From assembly GCF_019711355.1 (NCBI RefSeq), contig NZ_CP081297.1, positions 2,253,001-2,317,000 of the forward strand: a DNA stretch of 64,000 nt, given 5' to 3'. Below are positions 1 through 8,520 of the stretch, in pieces. Both the position numbers and the translations under genes were made by a program. The first letter of the stretch is position 1; each line of letters starts with the position of its first letter. Source of the DNA: Qipengyuania psychrotolerans. Its GTDB lineage: Bacteria; Pseudomonadota; Alphaproteobacteria; Sphingomonadales; Sphingomonadaceae. The notes beneath the pieces are model-generated. The model did no database searches and was not told the origin of the DNA. It saw nothing but the letters and a program-made list of their open reading frames with translations.

Positions 1-1
1 G

Positions 2-475
2 CCAAACTCGAACGAAACCCGACGCCGAGGAACCTTTGTCAATCAGACGGAGGTCAATCAGATAGCGAGCATGCTGCTAAGACTAGAATTGGCCGCGTCG
101 CAGCGAAAAATGAAATACTCGGTCGCGATCCTCTCTGGTTATGGCGGGCAGGTCGAGGCAATCGAGAGGATGCTGGACACCTATCGAAAACGCTGCCGAA
201 CGCTAGAGATTGAGGTCGGGACCGTTGACTCTTTTCAAGGGAAGGAGGCGGACGTTGCTATTTATTCCGTGACCCGGAGCAACGACGCTGGTGAAATTGG
301 CTTCTTGAAGGAGCGTGAGCGGCTCAACGTGGCGCTGTCGCGGGCAAAGATTGGCCTCGCGATCTTCGGGAATTTGGACTTTTGCCGAGAAACGAGTGGA
401 AGGAATCCTTTTCAGGCGGTGATCCGATACATTGAAGACAATCCAGATGACTGCGCGGTGGAGGAACTTCAGTGA
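2..475 (+). CDS. Superfamily 1 helicase (DNA2/NAM7/UPF1-like), C-terminal part, 5' end outside window
   Basis: The frame is open from base 2, so this is the last 157 residues of a larger protein; the ATG at 71 is internal. A motif V-like segment VGTVDSFQGKEAD (about residues 72-84) and a motif VI-like segment ERLNVALSRAK (about 107-117) are the hallmark of UPF1/DNA2/NAM7 helicases, which unwind DNA or RNA with ATP. The TGA overlaps the ATG of the next gene (TGATG), implying translational coupling with the PLD-like gene, and a PP2C gene follows with another overlap. Some bacterial relatives carry an N-terminal protein kinase domain, which would suit the phosphatase neighbour, but that part is not visible. 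The family call is firm; a defence role is inferred from context. Confidence 0.85.
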   Translation, partial: PNSNETRRRGTFVNQTEVNQIASMLLRLELAASQRKMKYSVAILSGYGGQVEAIERMLDTYRKRCRTLEIEVGTVDSFQGKEADVAIYSVTRSNDAGEIGFLKERERLNVALSRAKIGLAIFGNLDFCRETSGRNPFQAVIRYIEDNPDDCAVEELQ

Positions 476-1842
476 TGTCTCCAGAGGAAATCGCTCAACA
501 GCATGATGACCGCCCTGGTTATAGGGTCGTCGACTTTGAAGAGGTCGGCCTGCCGGTTTACAAGATTAGGTCTATTGTTCTGACCCTAGAGCCTAAGGCG
601 TTTTCGGCGATCGAAGAATTCGTGCTTCGAACAATTGAAGCGGGCCTGACCGATCCTCAGGAGATCGCCGCGTTCCTCGGTTTGGCGACTACCCTAGTTG
701 AGGCCACAGCCTCAACCCTCCTGCGCGAGGACTCTGTCAAAGTAAACTCAGACGGCACCCTCTCGCTAACCGAGAAAAGCCGTTCGATCTTGCAGGGGGA
801 GAAACTCAAAGCGCCTCGAGAGCAAGCGCTAATCTTCTGGTTCGATGGATTGACGAGGAAGCCAATAGAACCACCTCATGCTTTGGAGCCGCGCTACCTC
901 AAAGAACGGGGAATGCGCGAAATTCGGCCTTATCCGTCCAACCGACCAGAGGCCGACGAGATTGACGCAGAGCAGCTGCAGAAGGTCCTGCCGGGCGGGA
1001 AATCAAAGCGGGTCCAATCTCCAGACATTCTTCAGGTCCAGTCTGTTGAGAGGGCCTATATGCACTTTGTGCCGGCCACGGCGCTTATTTTTAGATCGGA
1101 TACTAAATCAGAGATACAGGTGGGCTTCGCTATCGACGGCAGGCTCTCGAAAGAACATGAGGCTGCATTTGCCAATTCCGACGGTCCCCAAAAGTCGGGA
1201 ATGGAATCCGCCATCCTTAAGGCAACTGCTGAAAAGGATCAGAGCGGTTTGAATCTCCCCATTGGGCCACTTCGGGGGCCAAAAGGCAGTGCGATTCAGC
1301 GCAGGCAGGATGCCGCAGAGCGTTTTAGATCGAAGTTTGCTGATGGCGACCAAAAGTCTTCTGGTGCTGCAAGCGCCGGAGTGGATATGGTATCAGTTTA
1401 TGAGCACCCTGAGTTATTGCGCGATGCTATTCAGTCCAGCCGCCGAAGACTAATCATAGTTTCACCATGGATCACACCCGCGGTGGTAGATCGAACCTTC
1501 ATGGAGAAGTTGAAAAACCTCATTTCTTCGGGGGTCAAGGTTTACATAGGCTATGGGCTAGGCGACGATCGCAACTTCCCCAAGCTGGAAAACCAGCTCG
1601 ATGAGCTCGCCAAGAGCAACAAGAATTTTACACTCGCGAGGCTTGGAGATACCCACGCGAAGATACTGATCAAAGATGACGAGTATCTCGTCACAACAAG
1701 CTTCAATTGGCTCTCATTCAGAGGCGACCCGAGACGAGCGTTTAGGGAAGAATGGGGGATGAAAGTTACAATACGCGATCAGGTAAATGCTGCTGCAGAT
1801 AAATTTGTGCGTCGCATCTCCAGATCCGGAGAACGCGGGTGA
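475..1842 (+). CDS. Winged-helix / phospholipase D-like nuclease-family protein
   Basis: This 455-residue protein has two recognisable parts. Residues about 35-110 look like a winged-helix domain (helical LTDPQEIAAFLGL followed by a basic recognition-like stretch and LSLTEKSRSIL). The C-terminal third is a PLD fold with one HKD motif, H394-x-K396-x4-D401 followed by TSFN, preceded by SRRRLIIVSPWIT. A single HKD motif is typical of dimeric PLD nucleases such as Nuc or of DrmC-like defence proteins. I chose ATG 475, which overlaps the helicase stop; GTG 472 is the alternative. The stop overlaps the GTG of the PP2C gene. Nuclease versus lipase activity cannot be decided, but a wHTH plus helicase neighbour favours nucleic acid as substrate. 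Confidence 0.8.
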   Translation: MSPEEIAQQHDDRPGYRVVDFEEVGLPVYKIRSIVLTLEPKAFSAIEEFVLRTIEAGLTDPQEIAAFLGLATTLVEATASTLLREDSVKVNSDGTLSLTEKSRSILQGEKLKAPREQALIFWFDGLTRKPIEPPHALEPRYLKERGMREIRPYPSNRPEADEIDAEQLQKVLPGGKSKRVQSPDILQVQSVERAYMHFVPATALIFRSDTKSEIQVGFAIDGRLSKEHEAAFANSDGPQKSGMESAILKATAEKDQSGLNLPIGPLRGPKGSAIQRRQDAAERFRSKFADGDQKSSGAASAGVDMVSVYEHPELLRDAIQSSRRRLIIVSPWITPAVVDRTFMEKLKNLISSGVKVYIGYGLGDDRNFPKLENQLDELAKSNKNFTLARLGDTHAKILIKDDEYLVTTSFNWLSFRGDPRRAFREEWGMKVTIRDQVNAAADKFVRRISRSGERG

Positions 1843-2531
1843 CGGCCTTGCGCTATTGGGCATTGAGCCGGTGTGGACTGCGCGCCGAAAATCAAGATGC
1901 CTGTGTCGCACCGGGCCTTGGCCTAGTAGAAGAAAACACCGTTGTTCACGGTGCAATTACACTCTCTTGGGATGGGGAGGTTGTCGCAATCGCAGATGGA
2001 GTAGGCGGTGGTCCCGATGGGCGTTTAGCTGCGATTACAGCACTTCGAACCTTAACCGCACACTCTGTGAAACGGAATGACCCACTCCAATTGGAAAAGC
2101 TTCTCCGCACCGCTGATTTAGCAGTGCAGGGATTGAAGTCATCGAGAGGACGCCCATCGACAACAATTGCAGGAATCAGCACGAACGCGGATTTTACGCA
2201 TATCTTTAATCTGGGCGATACCAGAGTTTACGACCTTTCCCATGAACAGCGCCTTCTGACAGAGGACCATCGGTCAACGATGAATAGATCTGCTATAACT
2301 CGTTTTTTGGGCGGGGGTCCGGCTCAGGGTGTTCCGAGGATCACCACTCTCGCAACCGAAGCCAGAAGGTTGCTGATTTGTTCGGACGGGCTTTACAACT
2401 TTGTTGCGAGTTCAACGCTAGCGCTATTGGCCGAAAGAGATCCTCAGGGCGAGTTGCCACGAATTTTTGACGTCGCGGAAGCATTGGGGTCGAATGATAA
2501 TCTTTCGGCGATCGTGTGCGAGATCTCTTGA
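1839..2531 (+). CDS. PP2C-family serine/threonine protein phosphatase
   Basis: This 230-residue protein carries the full set of PP2C metal-binding motifs: RAENQDA near residue 16, VAIADGVGGG near 50, NLGDTRVYD near 126, LLICSDGLYN near 180 and a final NDNLSAIVCE. PP2C enzymes remove phosphate from Ser/Thr with two Mn or Mg ions bound by these aspartates. The GTG start overlaps the stop of the PLD-like gene by 4 bases (GTGA), making this the third gene of a tightly coupled helicase-PLD-PP2C operon. No kinase gene is visible in the window; it may be fused to, or lie upstream of, the truncated helicase. The family is clear; its target is unknown. Confidence 0.88.
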   Translation: MTALRYWALSRCGLRAENQDACVAPGLGLVEENTVVHGAITLSWDGEVVAIADGVGGGPDGRLAAITALRTLTAHSVKRNDPLQLEKLLRTADLAVQGLKSSRGRPSTTIAGISTNADFTHIFNLGDTRVYDLSHEQRLLTEDHRSTMNRSAITRFLGGGPAQGVPRITTLATEARRLLICSDGLYNFVASSTLALLAERDPQGELPRIFDVAEALGSNDNLSAIVCEIS

Positions 2532-2744
2532 GTCACACCGCGGGAAGCGTTGTGCAGACCGCCGGCACCGCAACCTCAGCGGTTCCAATCAGGGTAACAG
2601 GGTAAGCGCAACGTTCGTTTTTCACTTTTGTACTGACCCTCAGCTTTGCGCCCACAAAGTCGCCGTTCGCGGCGTACCGACCGTTTACCGTTAGCTGCCG
2701 TTAGATCTAGTATGACGCATCTCACTTCACTATGCGTCGCTGAC

Positions 2745-3587
2745 ATGCCGAAGCCCAAGAAACCTAGCGCTCCAAAATATGAGAAGCGCATAGTCCTCTT
2801 CATTGATTTCCTTGGGTTCAAGGAAGTGGTTGAACGCACCAAAAAGGATGTCGAGGAATTCTCAAGGCTTATTGATGCGCTGGACTCGATAGGTGTTGCC
2901 GGAGAGCTTACGATCAATCCGAGCCAGCAAGTAACGCAGTTTTCCGATTCCTTGGTGATTTCCTACAAGGTTAGCGAAATCTCGGGCGTGTTCTGGATGG
3001 CAAATGCGATCGCGTTGACACTAATCCAGCTCGTCGGACAAGGCTATCTGCTACGCGGCGCGGTGACGATTGGGAAGCTCTATCACACCGAGCGTCATCT
3101 CGTCGGGCCCGCTATGGTCACCGCCCACGAGATGGAGTCGAGAGTCGCGTGCGTCCCGCGCGTCATTTTCGACCCAAGAATCATTAAGGCCGCTCGGCGC
3201 CATCCTCAGCCCGGCCACACACCGGACGAGGAAGAAGCCTATGTACGGCACTTCGTCAAAACGGATCTCGACGGGCAGCTCTATCTGGATTTTGTCACTT
3301 GGAAGAGTGTTGTCGAAGTCGCGGGATTGGATAGCGATGCCTATCCCGAATATCTCGCGAAGCTCGCCACGCTCATCGAGACAGGTCTCAACCATAAAGA
3401 CGTTCGTGTGATCGAGAAATATCTCTGGCTCCACCGCGCCTACGCCGCCGAGCGTGAGCGCTTCGCGGCCATGCCAGCACAATACGTGCACGATCCCGAG
3501 TATGTCGATGCCATAACGGCGCTGCCGAGCTTCAGTGTTCTAGCGACCGAGGCTCGCAAACGCTTCGGAGCCGCTAAAAATTCATGA
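2745..3587 (+). CDS. Class III nucleotide cyclase-fold protein with altered catalytic residues
   Basis: This 280-residue protein shows the class III cyclase pattern: RIVLFIDFLGF (metal Asp21), FSDSLVIS (second metal Asp68), LLRGAVTIGKLYH (102-114) and VGPAMVTAHEMES (120-132), which corresponds to the canonical helix G-x-x-VN-x-A-x-R-LE. At that site the transition-state Asn and Arg are replaced by Val125 and Glu129, so ordinary cyclase chemistry is doubtful. No membrane or receiver domain is present. I chose ATG 2745; ATG 2712 in the same frame is possible. The gene stands alone, 213 bases after the PP2C gene and 244 bases before the HEPN gene, with its own probable promoter. Divergent cyclase-like proteins are common in defence islands (for example Pycsar), but the function here is not known. 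Confidence 0.65.
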   Translation: MPKPKKPSAPKYEKRIVLFIDFLGFKEVVERTKKDVEEFSRLIDALDSIGVAGELTINPSQQVTQFSDSLVISYKVSEISGVFWMANAIALTLIQLVGQGYLLRGAVTIGKLYHTERHLVGPAMVTAHEMESRVACVPRVIFDPRIIKAARRHPQPGHTPDEEEAYVRHFVKTDLDGQLYLDFVTWKSVVEVAGLDSDAYPEYLAKLATLIETGLNHKDVRVIEKYLWLHRAYAAERERFAAMPAQYVHDPEYVDAITALPSFSVLATEARKRFGAAKNS

Positions 3588-3831
3588 TTTCTCTCAGGCG
3601 CGGTCAAGCCCCCGCCGCAGGTTAGACAGACGCGCCCCATTCTCCATCATTAGGAAAGGATACGGTACCGTAACTCTATCACTTGAGCGGCGAACGTCGG
3701 CAAACCGTGCCCTCCAGGTCGCGATGATAGGACAAGGCTGCGCTGGATTTTCGTTGAAGGTCGGCGCTTTAGCACCGATAGTAAACGCAATTTGACGCTC
3801 CGGCAGGCCAACGAAAGATAAAGTGAGTAAT

Positions 3832-5262
3832 ATGGCGGACCTCATCACCATCAAGTCCAACGAGATCATCGATCCGCAAGCGCAAATGCTGGTGACGTTT
3901 CTCGAGCAGATGGGGCTGCCATCCGAGAACATTATTGCCGATCAGGGGCAGCGCGCGATCATCGGCAACAATCTTGGTGACCTGATCGCGTCGATCCCTG
4001 CCGAACACCGCAAGGACGCGCGATATCTATCGAAGTTCGTGATCGGCGCCGGGGTCGGCCTGTTTGACTATTCTCTCAACGCCGTCTGGAACGAGGTCGT
4101 GCTCAAGCTGCGCAACAAAGCAGTCATGTACGGTCTCGACATTTTTTACGATGCTGCGGTGGGTGGCTCTAAGGCGCGCGAGTTCTACTCGACCGAAGAG
4201 CATCTCTCATCGCTCAAGGACTCGGTGCTGCTTGACACCTGCCGGAAGCTCGAGCTGATTTCCGACACCACTTACAAGAAGCTCAAGCACATTCTGGACA
4301 TGCGGAATGACAACGGCATTTCTCACCCGACGACCTATTCTATCAACGCGTTCGAGCTGCTCGGTTACCTGCAGAACTGCGTTCAGGACGTCCTCAACGA
4401 GAATCCGACTGCCGCTGCCCTGCAATTGCAAAGCTTCGTCGCCAATCTCAAAACGCTGACAGGCCCGCTCGACCCGACCGCTAAGGCCTCGATCGAGGCC
4501 AAAATTGCCGAACTGCCGACCCATCTTTGCGGCAACTTGATCAGGACGGTGTTCGGTCTGTACGTGGCACCCGATACCGACCCGGCCGTCCGCAAGAACA
4601 TCACGCTCTTCGCGCCCAAGCTCTGGACTGCGTGCGACGACGACACCAAATTCAAACTGGGCATCGTGCTTGAGGGCTACAACGTCAATCTCTACAAGGA
4701 CAAGCATGCGCTTGGCGCACAGTTCTTCGAAGTTGTGGGCGGCCAAGTGTTCCGGTCACCGTCCGAACGTGCCATCATCATAGATGGCTTAATCACCAAC
4801 CTGCTCAACACTCACAACGCTTGGGACAATTTCCATCACGAGCCGCCTGTTGCGTCTGAACTGCATTCCTATGTGCCCGACCAGACAGCGGTGATCGAAC
4901 ATCAGGCCAATCGGCTGTTCAAGGTCGTGATGATCTGCCGCATCGGGAACGGCGTGGCCTATAATTCCGGCGTGTCGCCTGGTGCCAAAGAATTTTACGA
5001 CAAGATTCTCGGCGTCGCGGGGGACAAATACGCGCCACATGCCATGGCGTCGCTAGCGCACTATGAGATTAAGGCGCAGCTTGGCACCGAACGATGCCGT
5101 GTCCATGCACGCGACGCGCTCCAGATCGTCCGTACTATCGTGATCAATCAGCGGATCGCCGAATGCCTAGACTACCTGATCGCTCGCATCGCGACCGACG
5201 CGTCGTGTGTAGACTCGATGGAGTTCAGGAAACTGTCGGCCGATTACATCAAGTGGGGATGA
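3832..5262 (+). CDS. HEPN-motif protein, putative abortive-infection RNase
   Basis: This 476-residue protein has no membrane segment. In a helical region about residues 130-200 it contains LDMRNDNGISHP, giving R158-x6-H165, which fits the Rx4-6H signature of HEPN RNases; the following helix INAFELLGYLQNCV resembles the family too. The rest (200-476) is a mostly helical region I do not recognise. HEPN proteins often cleave RNA to stop phage growth, and this one sits between a cyclase-like gene and a Lamassu-like pair. I chose ATG 3832; GTG 3823 is an alternative. The HEPN assignment rests on a short motif and helical context and is moderate. Confidence 0.55.
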   Translation: MADLITIKSNEIIDPQAQMLVTFLEQMGLPSENIIADQGQRAIIGNNLGDLIASIPAEHRKDARYLSKFVIGAGVGLFDYSLNAVWNEVVLKLRNKAVMYGLDIFYDAAVGGSKAREFYSTEEHLSSLKDSVLLDTCRKLELISDTTYKKLKHILDMRNDNGISHPTTYSINAFELLGYLQNCVQDVLNENPTAAALQLQSFVANLKTLTGPLDPTAKASIEAKIAELPTHLCGNLIRTVFGLYVAPDTDPAVRKNITLFAPKLWTACDDDTKFKLGIVLEGYNVNLYKDKHALGAQFFEVVGGQVFRSPSERAIIIDGLITNLLNTHNAWDNFHHEPPVASELHSYVPDQTAVIEHQANRLFKVVMICRIGNGVAYNSGVSPGAKEFYDKILGVAGDKYAPHAMASLAHYEIKAQLGTERCRVHARDALQIVRTIVINQRIAECLDYLIARIATDASCVDSMEFRKLSADYIKWG

Positions 5263-5562
5263 CGGGATAATCGAAGGTCCGCTTTTTGCGTGGCCCCCGC
5301 CGAAAGCTGCCTGACGGCAGTCGGCCCAACAACAGTCGGTCAGCAAAGCGCCCCATTTAGGCCCTTCGTAAATAGGCAAGCCAAACCTGAAAGCGGTCTT
5401 TGCGGATGGCGTGAGTTCCGCCAAGATGCTGACCGGAGCAGCGGTCGCAGATACTACAGGGGGTTCTCGCCGAGCACCGCCACGAATCTGGCTGGGCGAT
5501 AATTTCTTGAAGATTGCATAATCTTCCAGTTGCAGGCATTAAATCGCGTCCAAGGGGCGTAT
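5263..5562 (+). other. 300-base intergenic spacer in the defence island
   Basis: No convincing coding frame, RNA gene or long repeat is seen. It separates the HEPN gene from the Cap4-like nuclease gene and should hold the promoter of the latter. A purine-rich AAGGGG at about 5552-5557 precedes the chosen ATG at 5563 and is the likely ribosome binding site. Confidence 0.5.
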
Positions 5563-6636
5563 ATGGTCTTAGCAACAGATTTGGTCAGCACGCCTGTGCG
5601 TGAGAAGGGAGCGACCGGAGGTCGCTATGATTTCCAGACCATGTGGGGGTTGGCTCTGCTGTTCCAGCAGCACGGAACCAATGATGACTACGCCATTGTT
5701 TTCGAGTTCCACGACGATGTCGCTTTGCTCGATAGCGCCACAAATCCCAGCTCGGTTCGCTTCTATCAGGTCAAGTCAAAGGCAACCAACGGTGGTTGGA
5801 CGCTGACCTCTTTGCTCAAGCGGCAAAAGGTGAAAACTGAAGATGGTGTGAAAGAGAAGCCCTCTTACATCGACAAGATGTTCGACAATGTCGACAAGTT
5901 TCAGGGCGCGGTCTTATCGGCCGATTTCGTGTCGAATCAGCTTTGCGGTTTCAACGCTGCCAAGAACGCTTTCCGCTTGAACGAATGCTCATCAGATGAT
6001 TTCAAGAAGATCGTGGCATCGGTTCAGCAGGCCTATCCCAGCGCGACCGAAGCCCAGGTTGGGATACTGGGGTTCCAACGCACCGATCTCAGCCTAGGGG
6101 ACGTAGCTTCCCATACAAAGGGCAAGCTGCAGACCTTCATTGCCGAGCAGCTTGGCACGGTTTGGTTCAGTCCGGAGGCCGTCTATCAGGCGATCGCCGA
6201 CGAGTGTCGCAGAAAGGCCAATTTTTCCGGTGAAACCAGCTCTCTGCAGCAAGCAATCAAGGAGAAAGGGCTGACCAAGGCCAACGTGCAGGAGTGGTTG
6301 GATGCTATTCAGAGCAACAATCGGTCTCCGGATTGGAGCGCGATAACGCCAAGCTTGAGCTACCCGTTCGCGGAACAGCTCCGCATCGGTCAGGAATATT
6401 CAGTCTATCGGGCTGCCGCTCTGAACTCGGCTGATCGTGCGGTTCAACGAATTCGTATGAGAATCGCCGAAGCGCTTGTGACGGTCATCGATGATGAAGC
6501 CTTGAGCCTCGTTGATATGGTCGAGGCAATTTACCTGCAGGCCGAAGAAGTTGGAAAAAAATATTTGTCTCCATTTAGTCCATCAAGACTGAAGGCAATG
6601 ATCATCTATGAAATATATTCGCATAGCCAAATCTGA
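5563..6636 (+). CDS. lmuA: Cap4-type (DUF4297) nuclease effector of a Lamassu/ABC-3C-like system
   Basis: This is a 357-residue protein. The N-terminal half has the DUF4297/Cap4 pattern of a PD-(D/E)XK nuclease: GGRYDFQTMWGLALLF (19-34), FEFHDDVALLD (47-57, with Glu48 and Asp51/52) and YQVKSK (68-73, catalytic Lys71). The remaining about 180 residues are helical and should be the part that contacts the ATPase. In Lamassu and ABC-3C systems this effector is held inactive by an SMC-like ATPase and cuts DNA when foreign DNA is sensed. The partner ATPase starts 41 bases downstream. Start ATG 5563 has an AAGGGG upstream; a TTG at 5530 is less likely. The symbol is by family resemblance only. Confidence 0.78.
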   Translation: MVLATDLVSTPVREKGATGGRYDFQTMWGLALLFQQHGTNDDYAIVFEFHDDVALLDSATNPSSVRFYQVKSKATNGGWTLTSLLKRQKVKTEDGVKEKPSYIDKMFDNVDKFQGAVLSADFVSNQLCGFNAAKNAFRLNECSSDDFKKIVASVQQAYPSATEAQVGILGFQRTDLSLGDVASHTKGKLQTFIAEQLGTVWFSPEAVYQAIADECRRKANFSGETSSLQQAIKEKGLTKANVQEWLDAIQSNNRSPDWSAITPSLSYPFAEQLRIGQEYSVYRAAALNSADRAVQRIRMRIAEALVTVIDDEALSLVDMVEAIYLQAEEVGKKYLSPFSPSRLKAMIIYEIYSHSQI

Positions 6637-6677
6637 AAAGTACAAGCGACTTGTCAGAAGCCTTAGAAAGAAGTCTC

Positions 6678-8387
6678 ATGAAAAACTTGAAGTTGCGAAG
6701 GCTTCTTCTTCTGTCTCGAATCGAGGGGAAGGCGAGAGATGAGCAGTTTGATGACAGCACGACCGTAGTTTTTGGCGACAACGACACCGGGAAGTCGCAT
6801 CTCATCAAGTCCATCTACGGCGCGTTCGGTGCTGACGCTTCGGTCGTGAACGAGAAGTGGAGCAAGGCATCGGTTGCCACGATGCTCGAATTTTCCGTGG
6901 ATGGCGAGGTCCACTCGATGCTCCGTTTCGACGACCAGTTCGCCTTGTTCGATGCCACGGACAATCTCCTTTGGACCGGGACATCGCTCGTCAAGGAGGT
7001 CGGCCCCAAGGTCGCCGAGCTGCTCGACTTCACAATTCAGCTGGCCACCAGGTCGAACGATCTCTTGGTGCCGCCGCCGCAATTCTGCTTCCTGCCGTTC
7101 TATCAGGATCAGGATCGAGGTTGGGACGACAGCTGGAGTTCGTTCAAGAGCCTCGCGATGTTCCCCAACTTCAAGAAGAGCATTCTGGAGTATCATACCG
7201 GCATCCGGCCGAGGGAATATTACAGCGCGCAGGCCCAGCGCGCGGATGCGCAACGCGAACAGAACGAACTCAAGGCCGAGCGACACGCGCTGGATCGCGC
7301 GACCGCGCGGCTGCGGAACGGCCGCTCCCCGATAACGACGACCTTCTCGCCGGAACTGTTCGGAAGTCAGATAGAGCAATTGCTGGCGGAGCTGAATGAG
7401 CTTCGCGCGATCTATGACGGGGTAAAGCACAGGATCTCTGAACTCCAGTCTCGTCGGGCCGTGCTCGTTGAAGAGATCGAGATCGCGCGTGCTGCCTTGT
7501 CCGAACTCGATGCGGACGTGAAGTTCACTCAGAATCTGGCGGACGCCCAGGTAATGTGCCCCACCTGCAATACCGTCCATGAAAACGACTTCGCGAACCG
7601 CTTCAGCCTGATCAGTGACGCGGACGCATGCAGGGGCTTCCTTGCAAGTGCGCGGCACTCGCTGGTCGAAATCGAGGCCAATGTGGCGCGCCAGATGCAA
7701 TCGCTGCGGGTGTATGATGACCGTATCGGACGTATTGACGCCCTGCTCCAGGAGAAGCGCGGAGAGGTAAAGCTCCGCGACATGCTCAAGGACGAGAGCG
7801 AACGCATCGTCGACGCCACTATTGCAGCTGAACGGGCCGTGATCGACGGGGGGATAGTGGAATGGCAGATCAAGGAGGAAGAGGCTGCCAAGCTGATGAA
7901 GGCGCATAGCAGTGCTAAGCGCAAGGCGGAAATCGTGGCATTCTACTCCAAGAAGCTCAGCGCCTTTGCGATAGAGCTCGGCGTCACGTTCGGAGTCGCG
8001 GCGAAGAAGAGCGTCTCGCCGAAGATCAACGAGACGGGCAGTTATGGCCCCAGGGCCATTCTCGCCTATCATTTCGCGCTGCTGCACACGATCCGCGAGT
8101 TCACCACTTCTTGTCTATGTCCGATAATCCTAGATACGCCGCTTCAACAGGATCAGGACGAGAAAAATGCGGCCGCCATCATTGCCTTTGCGCTCAAGAA
8201 CCGGCCGCGCGACATGCAGCTGGTCTTGGGCACGGTCTCGCTGCACGGTGCAGAATATGAGGGGCACGTGATCAATCCGCAGGTGAAGGAGTCTCTTCTG
8301 CGCAAGAAAGAGTTCGACACGGTCAACGCTTATATGCGACCGTTCATCAACAAAATGCTCGGACAGGATCACGGTGAGCTTCTTTAG
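6678..8387 (+). CDS. lmuB: SMC/Rad50-like ATPase with zinc-hook CPTC (LmuB / ABC-3C ATPase-like)
   Basis: This is a 569-residue ABC-class ATPase. Walker A is GDNDTGKS (33-40); coiled coil runs through about 190-290 and 320-420, interrupted by a CPTC hook at 294-297; a signature-like GSYGPRAILAYHF lies near 454-466; Walker B is CPIILDTPLQQDQD (481 onward, Asp486). This Rad50-like layout with one CxxC matches LmuB of Lamassu and ABC-3C ATPases, which sense DNA ends or foreign DNA and release the nuclease. I chose ATG 6678 because TTG 6651 has no better binding site. No separate middle component (LmuC) lies between it and the nuclease, which fits two-gene Lamassu types as I recall them. Confidence 0.82.
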   Translation: MKNLKLRRLLLLSRIEGKARDEQFDDSTTVVFGDNDTGKSHLIKSIYGAFGADASVVNEKWSKASVATMLEFSVDGEVHSMLRFDDQFALFDATDNLLWTGTSLVKEVGPKVAELLDFTIQLATRSNDLLVPPPQFCFLPFYQDQDRGWDDSWSSFKSLAMFPNFKKSILEYHTGIRPREYYSAQAQRADAQREQNELKAERHALDRATARLRNGRSPITTTFSPELFGSQIEQLLAELNELRAIYDGVKHRISELQSRRAVLVEEIEIARAALSELDADVKFTQNLADAQVMCPTCNTVHENDFANRFSLISDADACRGFLASARHSLVEIEANVARQMQSLRVYDDRIGRIDALLQEKRGEVKLRDMLKDESERIVDATIAAERAVIDGGIVEWQIKEEEAAKLMKAHSSAKRKAEIVAFYSKKLSAFAIELGVTFGVAAKKSVSPKINETGSYGPRAILAYHFALLHTIREFTTSCLCPIILDTPLQQDQDEKNAAAIIAFALKNRPRDMQLVLGTVSLHGAEYEGHVINPQVKESLLRKKEFDTVNAYMRPFINKMLGQDHGELL

Positions 8388-8471
8388 CCGTCGGCCTTCT
8401 GAGGCCAAAACGCAAAACTTGTCAGTCCGCCTCCGGCCCATAATCTGTCTTGGTTACGGATAAGGTGTGGT

Positions 8472-8492
8472 GGGGAGGATTCGAACCTCCCC
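8472..8492 (-). other. tRNA 3'-end-like T-arm hairpin (possible att scar or pseudo-tRNA)
   Basis: On the minus strand a perfect 7-bp stem (GGGGAGG/CCTCCCC) encloses TTCGAAT, the universal T-loop, and is followed by ACCA. It resembles the tRNA-Leu 3' end at 11,674 (AGGAYTCGAACCTCC shared at 14 of 15 positions on the plus strand), in the same orientation. No D-arm or 7-base anticodon loop can be built upstream: that stretch codes for the small membrane protein. It is most likely a relic of a tRNA 3' end left by an older integration, or a chance hairpin. Confidence 0.35.
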
Positions 8493-8499
8493 TACGATG

Positions 8500-8519
8500 A
8501 AAACGGCTGATCGCAGCCC
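8500..8519 (-). terminator. Weak rho-independent terminator after the small membrane protein gene
   Basis: Directly after the TAG of the minus-strand gene, GGCTG-CGAT-CAGCC forms a 5-bp stem with a tetraloop followed by GTTTTC on the minus strand. The stem is short, so the call is tentative. Confidence 0.35.
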
Positions 8520-8520
8520 G

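Noticed and set aside
2589..2607. Resemblance to the I-SceI homing site (AGGGTAACAGGGTAAG)
   Set aside because: One base is missing relative to the site, there is no homing endonuclease gene, and short resemblance is expected by chance.
6608..6742. A 44-codon frame (MKYIRIAKSEKYKRLV...) bridging the Cap4 nuclease and ATPase genes as a middle component
   Set aside because: It overlaps both genes in another frame, is far shorter than known middle components and shows no domain features.
6663..8087. Long open frame opposite the SMC-like ATPase gene
   Set aside because: It is the antisense shadow of a GC-rich coding gene; no domain signature, and the plus-strand gene has clear motifs.
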